Below, one piece after another: positions 43,095 to 51,905 of a DNA stretch of 64,000 nucleotides (position 1 is its first letter; the number at the start of each line of letters is the position of its first letter). The position numbers and the translations under genes are program-made. The DNA comes from Hyphomicrobiales bacterium (GTDB lineage Bacteria > Pseudomonadota > Alphaproteobacteria > Rhizobiales > NORP267): assembly GCA_021775875.1 (NCBI GenBank), contig JAJFHA010000002.1, forward strand, positions 1-64,000, in the 5' to 3' direction. Below the pieces are notes generated by a model. The model was not told the origin of the DNA, made no database searches, and worked only from the letters and a program-made list of their open reading frames with translations.

Positions 43095-44287
43095 CAGTAT
43101 GACCTCGGCAAATCGAGTACATGTTCAGCGATATAGGCAAGGATCATGTTCGTTGAGATCGGGGCGATTTGATAAAGCCGGGTTTCGCGCCATTTGCGCT
43201 CAACATCATATTCCTCGGCAAACCCGAACCCACCATGAGCCTGAAGACAAGCTTCGGCCGCCTCCCAAGAAGCATCGGCCGCGAGCATCTTTGCCAAGTT
43301 GGCTTCTTTACCGATGGATTCACCCAATTCATATTTCCGCGCAGCCTCCGCCACCATCAGCGCGGCGGCTTCGGTGGAGGCATAGGATCTGGCGATGGGG
43401 AACTGGACCCCCTGATTTTGGCCAATGGGACGGCCAAAAACCTGACGCTCCTTCACATAATTGGTGGCCTTTTCAATGAACCAGTGCGCATCCCCAATAC
43501 ATTCGGACGCGATAAGTACACGCTCGGCATTCATCCCGTCCAGAATATAACGAAATCCCTTGCCTTCTTCCCCGATCAGGTTCTCGGCGGGCACACGAAG
43601 ATTATCAAAAAACACTTCGGTGCTGCTGTGGTTGATCATCGCCCGGATCGGTTTGATTGTCAGGCCGTTACCGAGCGCTTCGCGCATATCAATTAAAATG
43701 GTGGAAAGGCCATCAGTTCGTTTTTCGACATTATCTTTCGGCGTTGTCCGCGCCAGTAAGAGCATTAGATCGGAATGCTCCGCGCGGGATGTCCAAACTT
43801 TTTGCCCGTTGATCACATAGTCATCCCCGTCACGAACAGCTGTTGTGCGCAGGCTGAGTGTGTCTGTGCCGCTTGTGGGCTCGGTTACCCCGAAAGCCTG
43901 GAGGCGCAATTCTCCGGACGCGATCATGGGCAGCCATTTCTCTTTTTGCGATGGAGAGCCATGGCGCAAAATCGTGCCCATTATATACATCTGAGCGTGG
44001 CAGGCAGCGGAGTTGCCGCCGCTTTTATGGATTTCTTCAAGAATTGCCGAAGCCGCGCGGATGCCAAGGCCGCTGCCACCAAATTCTTCCGGGATGAGGA
44101 CAGCGAGATACCCGGCCTTGGTCAGCGCGTCGACGAATTCCGTTGGATAGGTTTTGGTGCGGTCCTTCTCACGCCAATAGTCTCCGGGAAATGAAGCGCA
44201 TAGAGCCTGCACTGCATTCCGGATGTGCTCAATATCCGCTACAGACACATTTTGCGCGTCTGAGCGGTCTTCGGTAAACGTCGCCAT
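43094..44287 (-). CDS. acyl-CoA dehydrogenase, 397 aa
   Basis: FAD enzyme that makes an alpha-beta double bond in an acyl-CoA. From ATG 44287 (GGAGAG just upstream) the three domains are seen: N-terminal helices, LRLQAFGVTEPTSGTDTLSLRTTAVRDGDDYVINGQKVWTS (about 130-170), NHSSTEVFFDNLRVPAENLIGEEGKGF, and C-terminal AEACLQAHGGFGFAEEYDVERKWRETRLYQIAPIST. The catalytic Glu position, usually in 'GG.GY..E', is GGFGFAEEYDVE. First gene of the minus-strand operon and divergent from the LysR gene. Confidence 0.9.
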   Translation of the reverse strand: MATFTEDRSDAQNVSVADIEHIRNAVQALCASFPGDYWREKDRTKTYPTEFVDALTKAGYLAVLIPEEFGGSGLGIRAASAILEEIHKSGGNSAACHAQMYIMGTILRHGSPSQKEKWLPMIASGELRLQAFGVTEPTSGTDTLSLRTTAVRDGDDYVINGQKVWTSRAEHSDLMLLLARTTPKDNVEKRTDGLSTILIDMREALGNGLTIKPIRAMINHSSTEVFFDNLRVPAENLIGEEGKGFRYILDGMNAERVLIASECIGDAHWFIEKATNYVKERQVFGRPIGQNQGVQFPIARSYASTEAAALMVAEAARKYELGESIGKEANLAKMLAADASWEAAEACLQAHGGFGFAEEYDVERKWRETRLYQIAPISTNMILAYIAEHVLDLPRSY

Positions 44288-44395
44288 TGTCTCTCCAAAA
44301 TGGCTGGAATTGTATAGTTTCGTTGACGCTACGAGCGATCTTTGATCAATGATAAAAGTTGGATTAGTAACAACTAGAGCGATATTTGTGCTATC

Positions 44396-44405
44396 AGATA
44401 TATCT
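44396..44405. promoter_or_regulatory. candidate LysR site between divergent genes
   Basis: AGATATATCT is a perfect 10-base palindrome in the 148-base space between the acyl-CoA dehydrogenase (minus) and LysR (plus) starts, 31 bases before the latter. LysR proteins bind AT-rich partial palindromes in such spaces. Short and unproven. Confidence 0.3.
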
Positions 44406-44435
44406 AGATGGCATGAGCAATTTTGGTGGATGGTA

Positions 44436-45389
44436 ATGGAGCTCCGGCAACTCAAATATTTCGTGAATGTGTCCGAGCTCGGCAGTTTCACGCGCGCAGC
44501 GGCCTTCCTATCGGTCGCGCAATCTGCGCTCAGCCGACAGATTCACAATCTTGAAATGGAATTAGATACGCGCCTTTTGTACCGAACCGGGCGCGGGGTA
44601 GCGGTAACGGAATCAGGACAGCGGTTACTTGACCATGCGAAGACCATACTCGATCAAGTGGACCGTCTTGTTAACGACGTCGCTCATGATCAGGACCAGC
44701 CAAGTGGAACCGTGACCCTTGGCATCCCGCCCACAATTACCCTCGTTTTAGTGACGCCCCTGATCCGCAATCTGCGCGCCAATCATCCAGGCATTACACT
44801 CCAGGTTGTTGAGGGTTTCAGCGGGTTCGTGAATGAATGGCTGGCCTCCGGAAAACTTGATATCGCTATATTGTACGACGCACCGCGCATGCGCCATTTG
44901 CAGACGGAAAAACTGCTCACCGAAGCACTATACTTGATCGGCGACGGTAATACCCGAAGCCAGAAGCAATCAATTCCTTTTAGCGAGGTCGCTAAATTAC
45001 CGTTGATATTGCCAAGCCGCCCGCACGGCCTGCGTCTTCTGATTGACAATTATGCTGCTCGGGAGGGCAAGACACTCACGATTGACTGCGAATTGGACTC
45101 ACTGACAGCAATCAAGGAACTCGTTGAGGAAGGTGCCGGTTGGACGATTCTGTCCTATGCATCCGTTCACCGGGAAGTTGAAAGCAAGCGATTGAGTGCG
45201 CGGCGCATCCTAAAACCAAAGATCAGCCGCGATCTGGTGCTTGCGACGTCTACTCAGCGCCCGATGTCGCGAGCCGTGAGTATTTTGATTGCCCAAATCC
45301 ATGAAGAAGTGGATCACCTCATTGAATCCGGCAAATGGCAGGGTGCCAGACGACAGACCCGAAAACACTCTGACAAAGGCCTCAAATGA
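44436..45389 (+). CDS. LysR-family transcriptional regulator, 317 aa
   Basis: From ATG 44436: ELRQLKYFVNVSELGSFTRA, then AAFLSVAQSALSRQIHNLEMELDTRLLYRTGRGVAVTESG is the LysR winged helix (residues 1-65). The effector domain follows (GTVTLGIPPTITLVLVTPLIRNLRANHPGITLQVVEG). It resembles the CbbR/CynR/NAC-type branch. It lies divergent from the seven-gene catabolic operon and overlaps the second MmgE/PrpD gene by four bases, so it probably controls both sides. Confidence 0.9.
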   Translation: MELRQLKYFVNVSELGSFTRAAAFLSVAQSALSRQIHNLEMELDTRLLYRTGRGVAVTESGQRLLDHAKTILDQVDRLVNDVAHDQDQPSGTVTLGIPPTITLVLVTPLIRNLRANHPGITLQVVEGFSGFVNEWLASGKLDIAILYDAPRMRHLQTEKLLTEALYLIGDGNTRSQKQSIPFSEVAKLPLILPSRPHGLRLLIDNYAAREGKTLTIDCELDSLTAIKELVEEGAGWTILSYASVHREVESKRLSARRILKPKISRDLVLATSTQRPMSRAVSILIAQIHEEVDHLIESGKWQGARRQTRKHSDKGLK

Positions 45390-46756
45390 GTCTAACCCAA
45401 GATCTTGTTGAAATCCTGAGCCGTCCGATCAGCGCTCAAGACCGGGCTCGGGCGGTTTGTCACATTATAGACTGGCTCGGTGTAGCCTCGATCGGTGCGA
45501 CCGCTCCTGCTGGGCGGTCTCTATCGGAATATGGTCGTCGCCAGACAGCAGGTTCGAGCCATGTGTTTGGGGTTGGGCGGAGAAGCGCTGAAACAGCCGC
45601 TTTTGTGAATGCCGGACTTGGCAACATTTTTGAAATGGATGATCTCCATCGTACGTCGATCGTTCACGCCGGCGATGTTGTTGTCCCAGCGGCTCTCTCA
45701 GTAGCTGAACGGGAAGGTTCGACCGGTACTGCACTCCTTGATGCCATTATCAGAGGATATGAAGCTGCTATTCGTATCGGCATAGGCGCTGGCCGAGGGC
45801 ATTACCAACTCTGGTATAACACCGCCACTTGCGGGGTTTTCGGATCGGCTGCAGCTGTTGCCAGTCTGCTCGGGCTCAACCGGGATATCACAGTGCATGC
45901 GTTGGGGCAGGCTGGCGCTATGTCATCAGGGACCTGGCAATGCCGCATTGAGCCAACGGATACCAAGCAGGTGCTCACCGCCAGGGCAGCGCAATCTGGA
46001 TTGATTGCTGCAGATCTGGCGGCGACTGGTCTAAAGGGCCCACAGCAAATTCTTGAGGGGAGCCACGGGTTGTTTGCCGCTGCTGCGCCAGGTGCCGATG
46101 GCAGGCAGGTGGTTGCAGACACGACAGCACCCTGGAAAATCCACGATGTGAGTTTCAAACCATGGTCGGCTTGCCGTCATACTCACCCGATGATTGAAGC
46201 CGCGTTGGCTCTGCGCGATGAAATAGCAGTTGAGGAAATCGATGTTATTGAAATTCAATCCTACGCCGAAGCGCTGGATTTTTGCGACAATTCTGTCCCG
46301 GCAACTCCCCATGAAGCGCGCTTTAGTCTGCAATATTGTGCGGCGACGGCTATCTTGAACGGGCCGCCGCGTATGGAGGATTTTTCACCGTCTGCGATTA
46401 CTTCACCAGAAACATTACTGCTTGCTTCCAAAGTCAGTTTGGCCGAGGACGTAGAATTCACCCAAAATTTTCCGCGATGTTACGGAGCCAGCATGAAGGT
46501 ATGCTCCAAAAATGGAGGCACCAGGACAAAAACCGTTGCGACAGCGCTAGGTGATCCCGAAAACCCCATGAGTAAGGAAGACCTAGTATCGAAATCCCGG
46601 CGATTGATCGCTATGGCTGGCTACGATTTGGAGGCGGCTGACACCTCCATTGCGGCCTGTCATGCCCTGTTGGATGACGGCTCGCCAGGTAACATTCTGT
46701 CCGCATTGATCGGGTCAGATAATAGTCAATCCAGCAAGGTGGAGAGAAAAAAATGA
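45386..46756 (+). CDS. second MmgE/PrpD-family protein, 456 aa
   Basis: Same family as the gene at 37258 but clearly diverged: RAVCHIIDWLGVASIGATAPAG, NAGLGNIFEMDDLHRTSIVHAGDVVVPAALSVAER (usual 'DD.H....HPG..v.PAALA'), GIGAGRGHYQLWYNTATCGVFGSAAAVASLLGL and VSFKPWSACRHTHPMIEAAL. Two paralogues in one locus suggest two related steps or two isomers. It is coupled to LysR upstream and cupin downstream. Confidence 0.85.
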   Translation: MSLTQDLVEILSRPISAQDRARAVCHIIDWLGVASIGATAPAGRSLSEYGRRQTAGSSHVFGVGRRSAETAAFVNAGLGNIFEMDDLHRTSIVHAGDVVVPAALSVAEREGSTGTALLDAIIRGYEAAIRIGIGAGRGHYQLWYNTATCGVFGSAAAVASLLGLNRDITVHALGQAGAMSSGTWQCRIEPTDTKQVLTARAAQSGLIAADLAATGLKGPQQILEGSHGLFAAAAPGADGRQVVADTTAPWKIHDVSFKPWSACRHTHPMIEAALALRDEIAVEEIDVIEIQSYAEALDFCDNSVPATPHEARFSLQYCAATAILNGPPRMEDFSPSAITSPETLLLASKVSLAEDVEFTQNFPRCYGASMKVCSKNGGTRTKTVATALGDPENPMSKEDLVSKSRRLIAMAGYDLEAADTSIAACHALLDDGSPGNILSALIGSDNSQSSKVERKK

Positions 46757-47112
46757 CCATGCCGAAACCAGCAATCGATTTTCATGAAATCGATATTGAG
46801 GAGGGTTGGGAACCGGCTCCCGGCGCAGCGCCGGGCGTTGAACAAAAAATGCTGTCCGGTGAACTGGATGAAACTGCGCAGATTGGTGTTCGCACCCGCT
46901 TGATAAGGTTTCTGCCGGGTGCAGAAGTCGCCGACCAGTTTGTACATGATTATTGGGAAGAGGTTTATTTTATCGAGGGCACGTTAGATGTTGGAGGAAA
47001 ACTCTATAACCCACCTGCATATGCTTGCCGCCCTCCTGGAACGCCTCACGGGCCATTCAAATCAGAGACGGGATGCCTGTTTTTTGAAGTCCAGTATTAT
47101 TTGAACGGGTAG
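46753..47112 (+). CDS. cupin-domain protein, 119 aa
   Basis: Single small cupin. FLPGAEVADQFVHDYWEEVYFIEGTLDVGGKLYNPPAYACRPPGTPHGPFKSETG contains the two cupin motifs with His/Glu metal ligands (His in VHDYWEEV, His in GTPHGP). This is the ChrR/anti-sigma-like or dioxygenase-like cupin type; the function is open. ATGA overlap with the MmgE/PrpD gene. Likely last gene of the LysR transcript. Confidence 0.75.
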   Translation: MTMPKPAIDFHEIDIEEGWEPAPGAAPGVEQKMLSGELDETAQIGVRTRLIRFLPGAEVADQFVHDYWEEVYFIEGTLDVGGKLYNPPAYACRPPGTPHGPFKSETGCLFFEVQYYLNG

Positions 47113-47370
47113 CGGGACTAAATGACACTGCCTAGCCCACCGTCAAATTGCCTCGTGTGAAACGTCGACAAAACGCTCAGCCCGAAATTCTTCGACATCT
47201 TAGGCCAGATTCATCTCTGTTGAAGCGATGAAAGACAGCGCTCTTTCATGGGTGAAAATGCTGGCGGCCGGTTAATCAATCGGTCGGGTTCAAGCAGCAG
47301 ACTAAAAATCTGGTCTGCTCTCTCTTTTTGGAAAATAGAATTTCGCAGGTAAATAATAAGACCAGGACGG

Positions 47371-48087
47371 TTAATGGGCCAGCAACGCCGATAGTCTGGA
47401 AGCTGCTTCACGCAGCGGAGGGATCAACAATTCAGCGTTAAAGCGTGTGTCGGGCCCGACTAGCGACAGGGAGGCGAGGCAATCGCCTGTGGGGCCAAAC
47501 ACCGGGACCGCCACAACTGCAATGCCTTGTAGCGTTGTCCCGCCACCCGCGATCGAGATTTGACTGGATTTTACCGTCTTCAAAATTTTGTCAGATGCGG
47601 TTTTTATTCCCTTTTTGGCAAGCCGGTGGCGTAAATCGTCCGGACCAAATGCCGTCCAGATTTGTCCTGACGCACTTTCAGAGAACGACATTTCAGCCCC
47701 TAATCTCAAGTCTGCGCGCAGCACTCCGCGAGATTCAACACGCTGGGCTATAACAACCTTGTCGTTTTCCAGAACCACAAGCGAACTGGTTTCTCCGGTT
47801 GCGACTGTCAGATTTTCGAGAATCGGTAGTGCGCGGTCCCCGAACCCGGCTTGTTCCAATGCCGCATTTGCAATCCGGCAGGCACGCATCGACAACCTGT
47901 AAGTACCGTCCGGCAACCGGTCTACCCATCCAGCGGTCGTAAGCGTCAAAAGCCGCTGATAGCTGGTTGCCCGTGTCTCTCCCATTTTCCGGGCAAGCTG
48001 GGAAAGGCGAATGGGGCCAGGTAAGTCTGCCAGGGTGTCCAGTACATCGAAACACTTCAGTGCGGTGGATAAAGGGCGAGCGCTCAT
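47371..48087 (-). CDS. IclR-family transcriptional regulator, 238 aa
   Basis: N-terminal winged helix: STALKCFDVLDTLADLPGPI, then RLSQLARKMGETRATSYQRLLTLTTAGWVDRLPDGTYRLS (about 6-65). The GAF-like effector domain has FSESASGQIWTAFGPDD, GGGTTLQGIAVVAVPVFGPTGDCLASLSLVGP. IclR proteins control aromatic and other acid catabolism. It is divergent from the CoA-transferase gene at 48214, heading the long catabolic cluster. The 258 bases before its end (47113-47370) hold no gene that I can support. Confidence 0.9.
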   Translation of the reverse strand: MSARPLSTALKCFDVLDTLADLPGPIRLSQLARKMGETRATSYQRLLTLTTAGWVDRLPDGTYRLSMRACRIANAALEQAGFGDRALPILENLTVATGETSSLVVLENDKVVIAQRVESRGVLRADLRLGAEMSFSESASGQIWTAFGPDDLRHRLAKKGIKTASDKILKTVKSSQISIAGGGTTLQGIAVVAVPVFGPTGDCLASLSLVGPDTRFNAELLIPPLREAASRLSALLAH

Positions 48088-48104
48088 AGATTTATTTTCT
48101 CAAT

Positions 48105-48158
48105 TTGTATTCTATATAAATACATTTACTTTAAATAGAATACAAGATCAAATTGATC
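48105..48158. promoter_or_regulatory. inverted repeats in the IclR/CoA-transferase divergent promoter
   Basis: TTGTATTCTAT (48105-48115) and ATAGAATACAA (48135-48145) are perfect 11-bp inverted repeats with 19 bases between. GATCAAATTGATC (48146-48158) is a further palindrome directly after. The position between divergent genes and the symmetry suggest binding by the IclR dimer or tetramer. Confidence 0.55.
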
Positions 48159-48213
48159 AAAATCAGAAAACGGGCGTTAAGGAGCATGTTCAGGTGACTT
48201 TGAGAGGCAAAAT

Positions 48214-49461
48214 TTGATGACATCTGGACAATCAATACCGATGGATAGCCTGCCGACATTACGGCCGGGGAGTGGCTTTGATCATCTGCGGGATATCATA
48301 GTCGTTGATCTGACTACGTCGGTGGCTGGTCCGTACGCCACCATGCTGTTGGCTGATTTCGGCGCAACCGTCATCAAGATAGAACGACCCGGTGGTGGCG
48401 ACGATGCGCGACACTGGGGCCCACCCTTCCTCGATGGGCAATCGCTTTGGTTCACGGCGATCAACCGCAATAAACAAAGCCTGACACTTGATATTACGAT
48501 GCCTGAGGGCCGTGCGGTCCTGGAAGATCTGGTGAAAGGTGCTGACGTGGTTGTCACCAACCAACCACCGCGTGTGCAAAAGAAACTGCGGACGGATTTC
48601 GACAGCCTCATAGCCCATAATCCAGGTCTCATTTATGCGTCTATCACCGGATTTGGATTGAGCGGCGCGCGCGCCGATTGGACCTGCTATGATCTGATTG
48701 CGGAAGGATATTCCGGGGTGATGCACATTACCGGCGCTGCTGGCGCTGCGCCGCAGAAGATTGGTGCGCCGGCGGCAGATATGCTTGCCGGACAAGATGC
48801 TGCAATGGCGGTAATGGCGGCACTTATCAAACGCTATCGTGATCCTGGACCTCAATTGCTGGACATTTCGCTGGTCGAAGCCATGACCCGTTTTCTAAGC
48901 TGTCGGATTACGCCTTATCTGGGTTCCGGCGATGAGCCACGCCGTAGCGGCGGCACCGATAGCGTCATTGCCATATATCAGGCGTTTGATACTTCCGATG
49001 ACCCAATCACACTGGGGCTCGGCACCGATGGCATCTGGCAACGTTTTTGGCAGGCGATTGGTGACCCGGATTATGCCAGCAATCCCGCCTATCGCTCGAA
49101 CGCAAATCGCCGCGAACACCGTGATCAAATTGTTGCTCATATTCAGGAAACCCTGAAGCAGCGCACAAGCGGGGAATGGCTGGAGATTTTTTCCACCGCC
49201 CGTGTTCCGGCAGGTCCCATTAACAGCGTTGCCGACGTAACGGCGGATACAGCCTTGCAGGACCGTGGTCTGTTTTTTGCTCTTGAAGATGGCGACCGCC
49301 GCGTTCCTCAGGTCGGTCTTGGCATTCAATTCAACGGGGAGACTATGCAGCCGAATGCGTTGCCGCCTGAATTGGGGGCGCAGACAGAAGAAATTCTGGG
49401 CGGTATATTGAATTATTCCCCGGCGCGGATTGCCGGATTACGTTCTGCAAAGGCCATTTGA
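48214..49461 (+). CDS. family III CoA-transferase (CaiB/BaiF), 415 aa
   Basis: DIIVVDLTTSVAGPYATMLLADFGATVIKIERPGGGDDARHWGPP opens the family domain; FTAINRNKQSLTLDI and GFGLSGARADWTCYDLIAEGYSGVMHITG (catalytic Asp in CYDLIAEG, about residue 160) follow. It probably gives the first substrate its CoA, or recycles CoA from a product. It is distinct from the copy at 41934. ATG at 48214 or 48217. It overlaps the next open frame, whose best start is 49479. Confidence 0.88.
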   Translation: MMTSGQSIPMDSLPTLRPGSGFDHLRDIIVVDLTTSVAGPYATMLLADFGATVIKIERPGGGDDARHWGPPFLDGQSLWFTAINRNKQSLTLDITMPEGRAVLEDLVKGADVVVTNQPPRVQKKLRTDFDSLIAHNPGLIYASITGFGLSGARADWTCYDLIAEGYSGVMHITGAAGAAPQKIGAPAADMLAGQDAAMAVMAALIKRYRDPGPQLLDISLVEAMTRFLSCRITPYLGSGDEPRRSGGTDSVIAIYQAFDTSDDPITLGLGTDGIWQRFWQAIGDPDYASNPAYRSNANRREHRDQIVAHIQETLKQRTSGEWLEIFSTARVPAGPINSVADVTADTALQDRGLFFALEDGDRRVPQVGLGIQFNGETMQPNALPPELGAQTEEILGGILNYSPARIAGLRSAKAI

Positions 49462-49478
49462 TAGAGGAACCTAGCCCT

Positions 49479-50258
49479 ATGACGTTTAAGACAATTCTCT
49501 ACGAAGAAGCAGGACCGATCGGCACAATTACGCTCAATCGGCCTGATGATGGCAATATGTTTACGCATGAAATGTGCCACGAAATCCGCGACTGCATCAA
49601 CGATATCCGTCGCGAAACCCGAACCCGGGTAATCGTAATTACCGGTGCCGGAGACAAATTCTTTTGTATAGGTGGCAAAAAGGACGGCATGGAGGACACC
49701 AAGCTTTATGCTGGCGTGCTGCCAACACTGGAAATGTATGAGGCAATCGACCGTCTGCAGAAACCCGTCATCGCCAGCGTCAACGGCTTTGCGGTCGGCG
49801 GCGGCAATGTTTTACAGATTGTCTGCGATCTCACAATCGCCAAGGAAAGCGCGGTCTTCAGGCAGGTTGGTCCGATGATGGGGTCATTCGATGCCGGATA
49901 CGGCACCTGGTATCTGGAAGACATTGTTGGCAAAAAGAAGGCCAAGGAGATCTGGTATTGCAACCCGAAAATCAAAGCCGCCGAGGCGCTTGAAATGGGG
50001 TTGGTGAACCGCGTCGTACCGGACGATCAACTGCGCGAAAAGACAACGGAGTTTGCGCTGGAAGTGGCCGAGCGAGGCTCTTTTGCACTGGCCTCGATCA
50101 AGGGTGCTTTCAACGCGCGGCATGGCGGGGTTGGTGGTCTGGCGCGGGTGGCTCATGACCTTTTGCTGCCTCAATATCTTGGTTCCGATGAAGCAAAAGA
50201 ATTGAACGCCGCGTTTTCCGAGCGCCGGACGCCGGACGCTGACAAGTTTGGTCACTGA
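49479..50258 (+). CDS. crotonase-family enzyme of the BadI/MenB branch, 259 aa
   Basis: From ATG 49479 (AGAGGA upstream). The stretch VNGFAVGGGNVLQIVCDLTIAKESAVFRQVGPMMGSFDAGYGTWYLEDIVGKKKAKEIWY (about 98-157) closely follows BadI (2-ketocyclohexanecarboxyl-CoA hydrolase) and MenB, which share GGGNVL, QVGP.MGSFD.GYG and KKAKEIWY, rather than ordinary enoyl-CoA hydratases. BadI opens a six-membered beta-keto ring by C-C hydrolysis. The call suggests that this cluster cleaves a ring, pending the catalytic-residue check. Confidence 0.8.
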   Translation: MTFKTILYEEAGPIGTITLNRPDDGNMFTHEMCHEIRDCINDIRRETRTRVIVITGAGDKFFCIGGKKDGMEDTKLYAGVLPTLEMYEAIDRLQKPVIASVNGFAVGGGNVLQIVCDLTIAKESAVFRQVGPMMGSFDAGYGTWYLEDIVGKKKAKEIWYCNPKIKAAEALEMGLVNRVVPDDQLREKTTEFALEVAERGSFALASIKGAFNARHGGVGGLARVAHDLLLPQYLGSDEAKELNAAFSERRTPDADKFGH

Positions 50259-50267
50259 GACAGCGCC

Positions 50268-51905
50268 ATGAAACCATTTCTGACATTGCATCATCCGGCC
50301 AAGGCCAGAGCCTATTATGAGAAAGGCTTGTGGGTCGATCAGACTTTCTACGATCTTCTGGTCAAAAATGCCGCCAGGATGCCGGATGCGCCCGCATTGC
50401 AAGATGGGCAGCGAACGCTCACCTGGGCAGAAATATTGCAATGGACTGACAATGTAGCCACCGCTTTTTCAACCCGTGGCCTGTCGGCGGGCGACAGGGT
50501 TTCGATCTGGATGTCAAACCGGGTCGAGGCGATTATCACTTTTCTTGCCTGCTCTCGCGCCGGGCTTGCCTGCAACCCTTCGCTCCATCACACCTATACG
50601 TGCGAAGAAATCATCGCGCTGCTGACACGCCTGGATGTGAGCGCTCTGGTGACCGAAACAGGGTGGGGTACCAATCGTGGTTCATCAGATTTTGCCGCTA
50701 TGCTGGATGGTCTGCCATCTCTCAAGGCAACATATGAAATGGAGAATTTTCCTAAACTGGGAATTCCGGCGGGCAATCTAAATAATGCGCCTGTACCAAG
50801 GGGCGATCCCGATGCGGTCAATTATCTTGCCTTCACATCAGGAACGACAGGTGCACCGAAATGCGTGATGCATTCGGCCAATACTCTGCTCGCAAACGCC
50901 AGAGACATGGTGCGTGACTGGAGCCTTGGCCCCAATGCCCGGATGTTGTCGCTTAGTCCATTATCCCATCACATTGCCTGGGTCGGGGTGGCGGAGTGGC
51001 TGTTGGCCGGGTGCCAATTCATCACCCAGGATGCGCCAAAAGGCATGTCGCAACTGGACTGGATACTTGAGACCAGGGCTACTTACGTGATGGGTGTGCC
51101 GACCCACGCGATGGATGTTCTGGCGGAGCAGGAGCGTCTTGGCCTCAAGAGCCTGGGCGAGGTTGAGATGTTTTACATGGCCGGCAGCCCGATCCCGCCT
51201 GTGGTGGCGGAGGCTTTGGTAAAACTTGGTATCAAACCCCAAAACGTCTACGGGATGACCGAAAATTCATCGCACCAATACACCCATCCCGATGATGACA
51301 TGGACATTTGGACCAAGACGACTGGCCGGGGCGGAGCGGCCTATGAAATTGTGATTCTGGATCCTGAAAACCCTGATATTATTCTTGATATCGGTGAGAC
51401 GGGGGAAATTGCCGGGCGAGGCGCTGCCCTGATGTTGGGCTATTATGGCAATCAGGAGACAACCCAGGCCAGTTTCAATCGGGATGGGTGGTTCAGGTCC
51501 GGTGACCTCGGATCTCTGGACAAGGACGGAAACCTGAAAGTGGTTGGGCGTCTCAAAGATCTGATTATTCGTGGCGGGCATAACATTTACCCCGCCCGGA
51601 TTGAAGCACTGGCGCAGCGCCATGATGGCATCGAGAAAGCGGCAGCGTTCCCGGTCGCCGATGATAGGTTGGGGGAGCGGGTGTGTCTTGGTATCATCGG
51701 GACGCCTGATGCAGAAGAGGTGCTGGAGCATCTCGCGGCCAAAGGCCTTTCCAAATATGACATGCCGGAATTTTTCCTGAACCTGGACGCATTTCCACTC
51801 ACGCCAAGTGGCAAGATTTTAAAACGTGAACTGGCCGAAATGGTGAAACGGGGTGAACTCGAACCAAAGCCGGTACGCTATGTTGCAAAAAAGGAGATTG
51901 CCTGA
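50268..51905 (+). CDS. AMP-forming acyl-CoA synthetase, 545 aa
   Basis: Complete ANL-family ligase: FTSGTTGAPKCVMHS (P-loop, about 187-201), YGMTENSSHQYTHPDDD (A5, about 328), WFRSGDLGSLDKDG, IIRGGHNIYPARIE and TPSGKILKREL with the catalytic Lys near 522. It resembles cyclohexanecarboxylate- or 2-hydroxy-aromatic-type ligases (AliA/DHBA-like) in its ENSSHQYT stretch, from memory. It activates the entering acid for the beta-oxidation-like genes that follow. It ends one base into the next ATG. Confidence 0.87.
   Translation: MKPFLTLHHPAKARAYYEKGLWVDQTFYDLLVKNAARMPDAPALQDGQRTLTWAEILQWTDNVATAFSTRGLSAGDRVSIWMSNRVEAIITFLACSRAGLACNPSLHHTYTCEEIIALLTRLDVSALVTETGWGTNRGSSDFAAMLDGLPSLKATYEMENFPKLGIPAGNLNNAPVPRGDPDAVNYLAFTSGTTGAPKCVMHSANTLLANARDMVRDWSLGPNARMLSLSPLSHHIAWVGVAEWLLAGCQFITQDAPKGMSQLDWILETRATYVMGVPTHAMDVLAEQERLGLKSLGEVEMFYMAGSPIPPVVAEALVKLGIKPQNVYGMTENSSHQYTHPDDDMDIWTKTTGRGGAAYEIVILDPENPDIILDIGETGEIAGRGAALMLGYYGNQETTQASFNRDGWFRSGDLGSLDKDGNLKVVGRLKDLIIRGGHNIYPARIEALAQRHDGIEKAAAFPVADDRLGERVCLGIIGTPDAEEVLEHLAAKGLSKYDMPEFFLNLDAFPLTPSGKILKRELAEMVKRGELEPKPVRYVAKKEIA

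Noticed and set aside
44288-44491. Long N-terminal extension of the acyl-CoA dehydrogenase at 43094
   Set aside because: It would run through the divergent promoter; ATG 44287 has GGAGAG directly upstream and starts near the family's usual N-terminus.
47200-47260. ATGAAAGA/TCTTTCAT hairpin near 47227-47248 as terminator
   Set aside because: The stem is short and no T-run follows on either strand.
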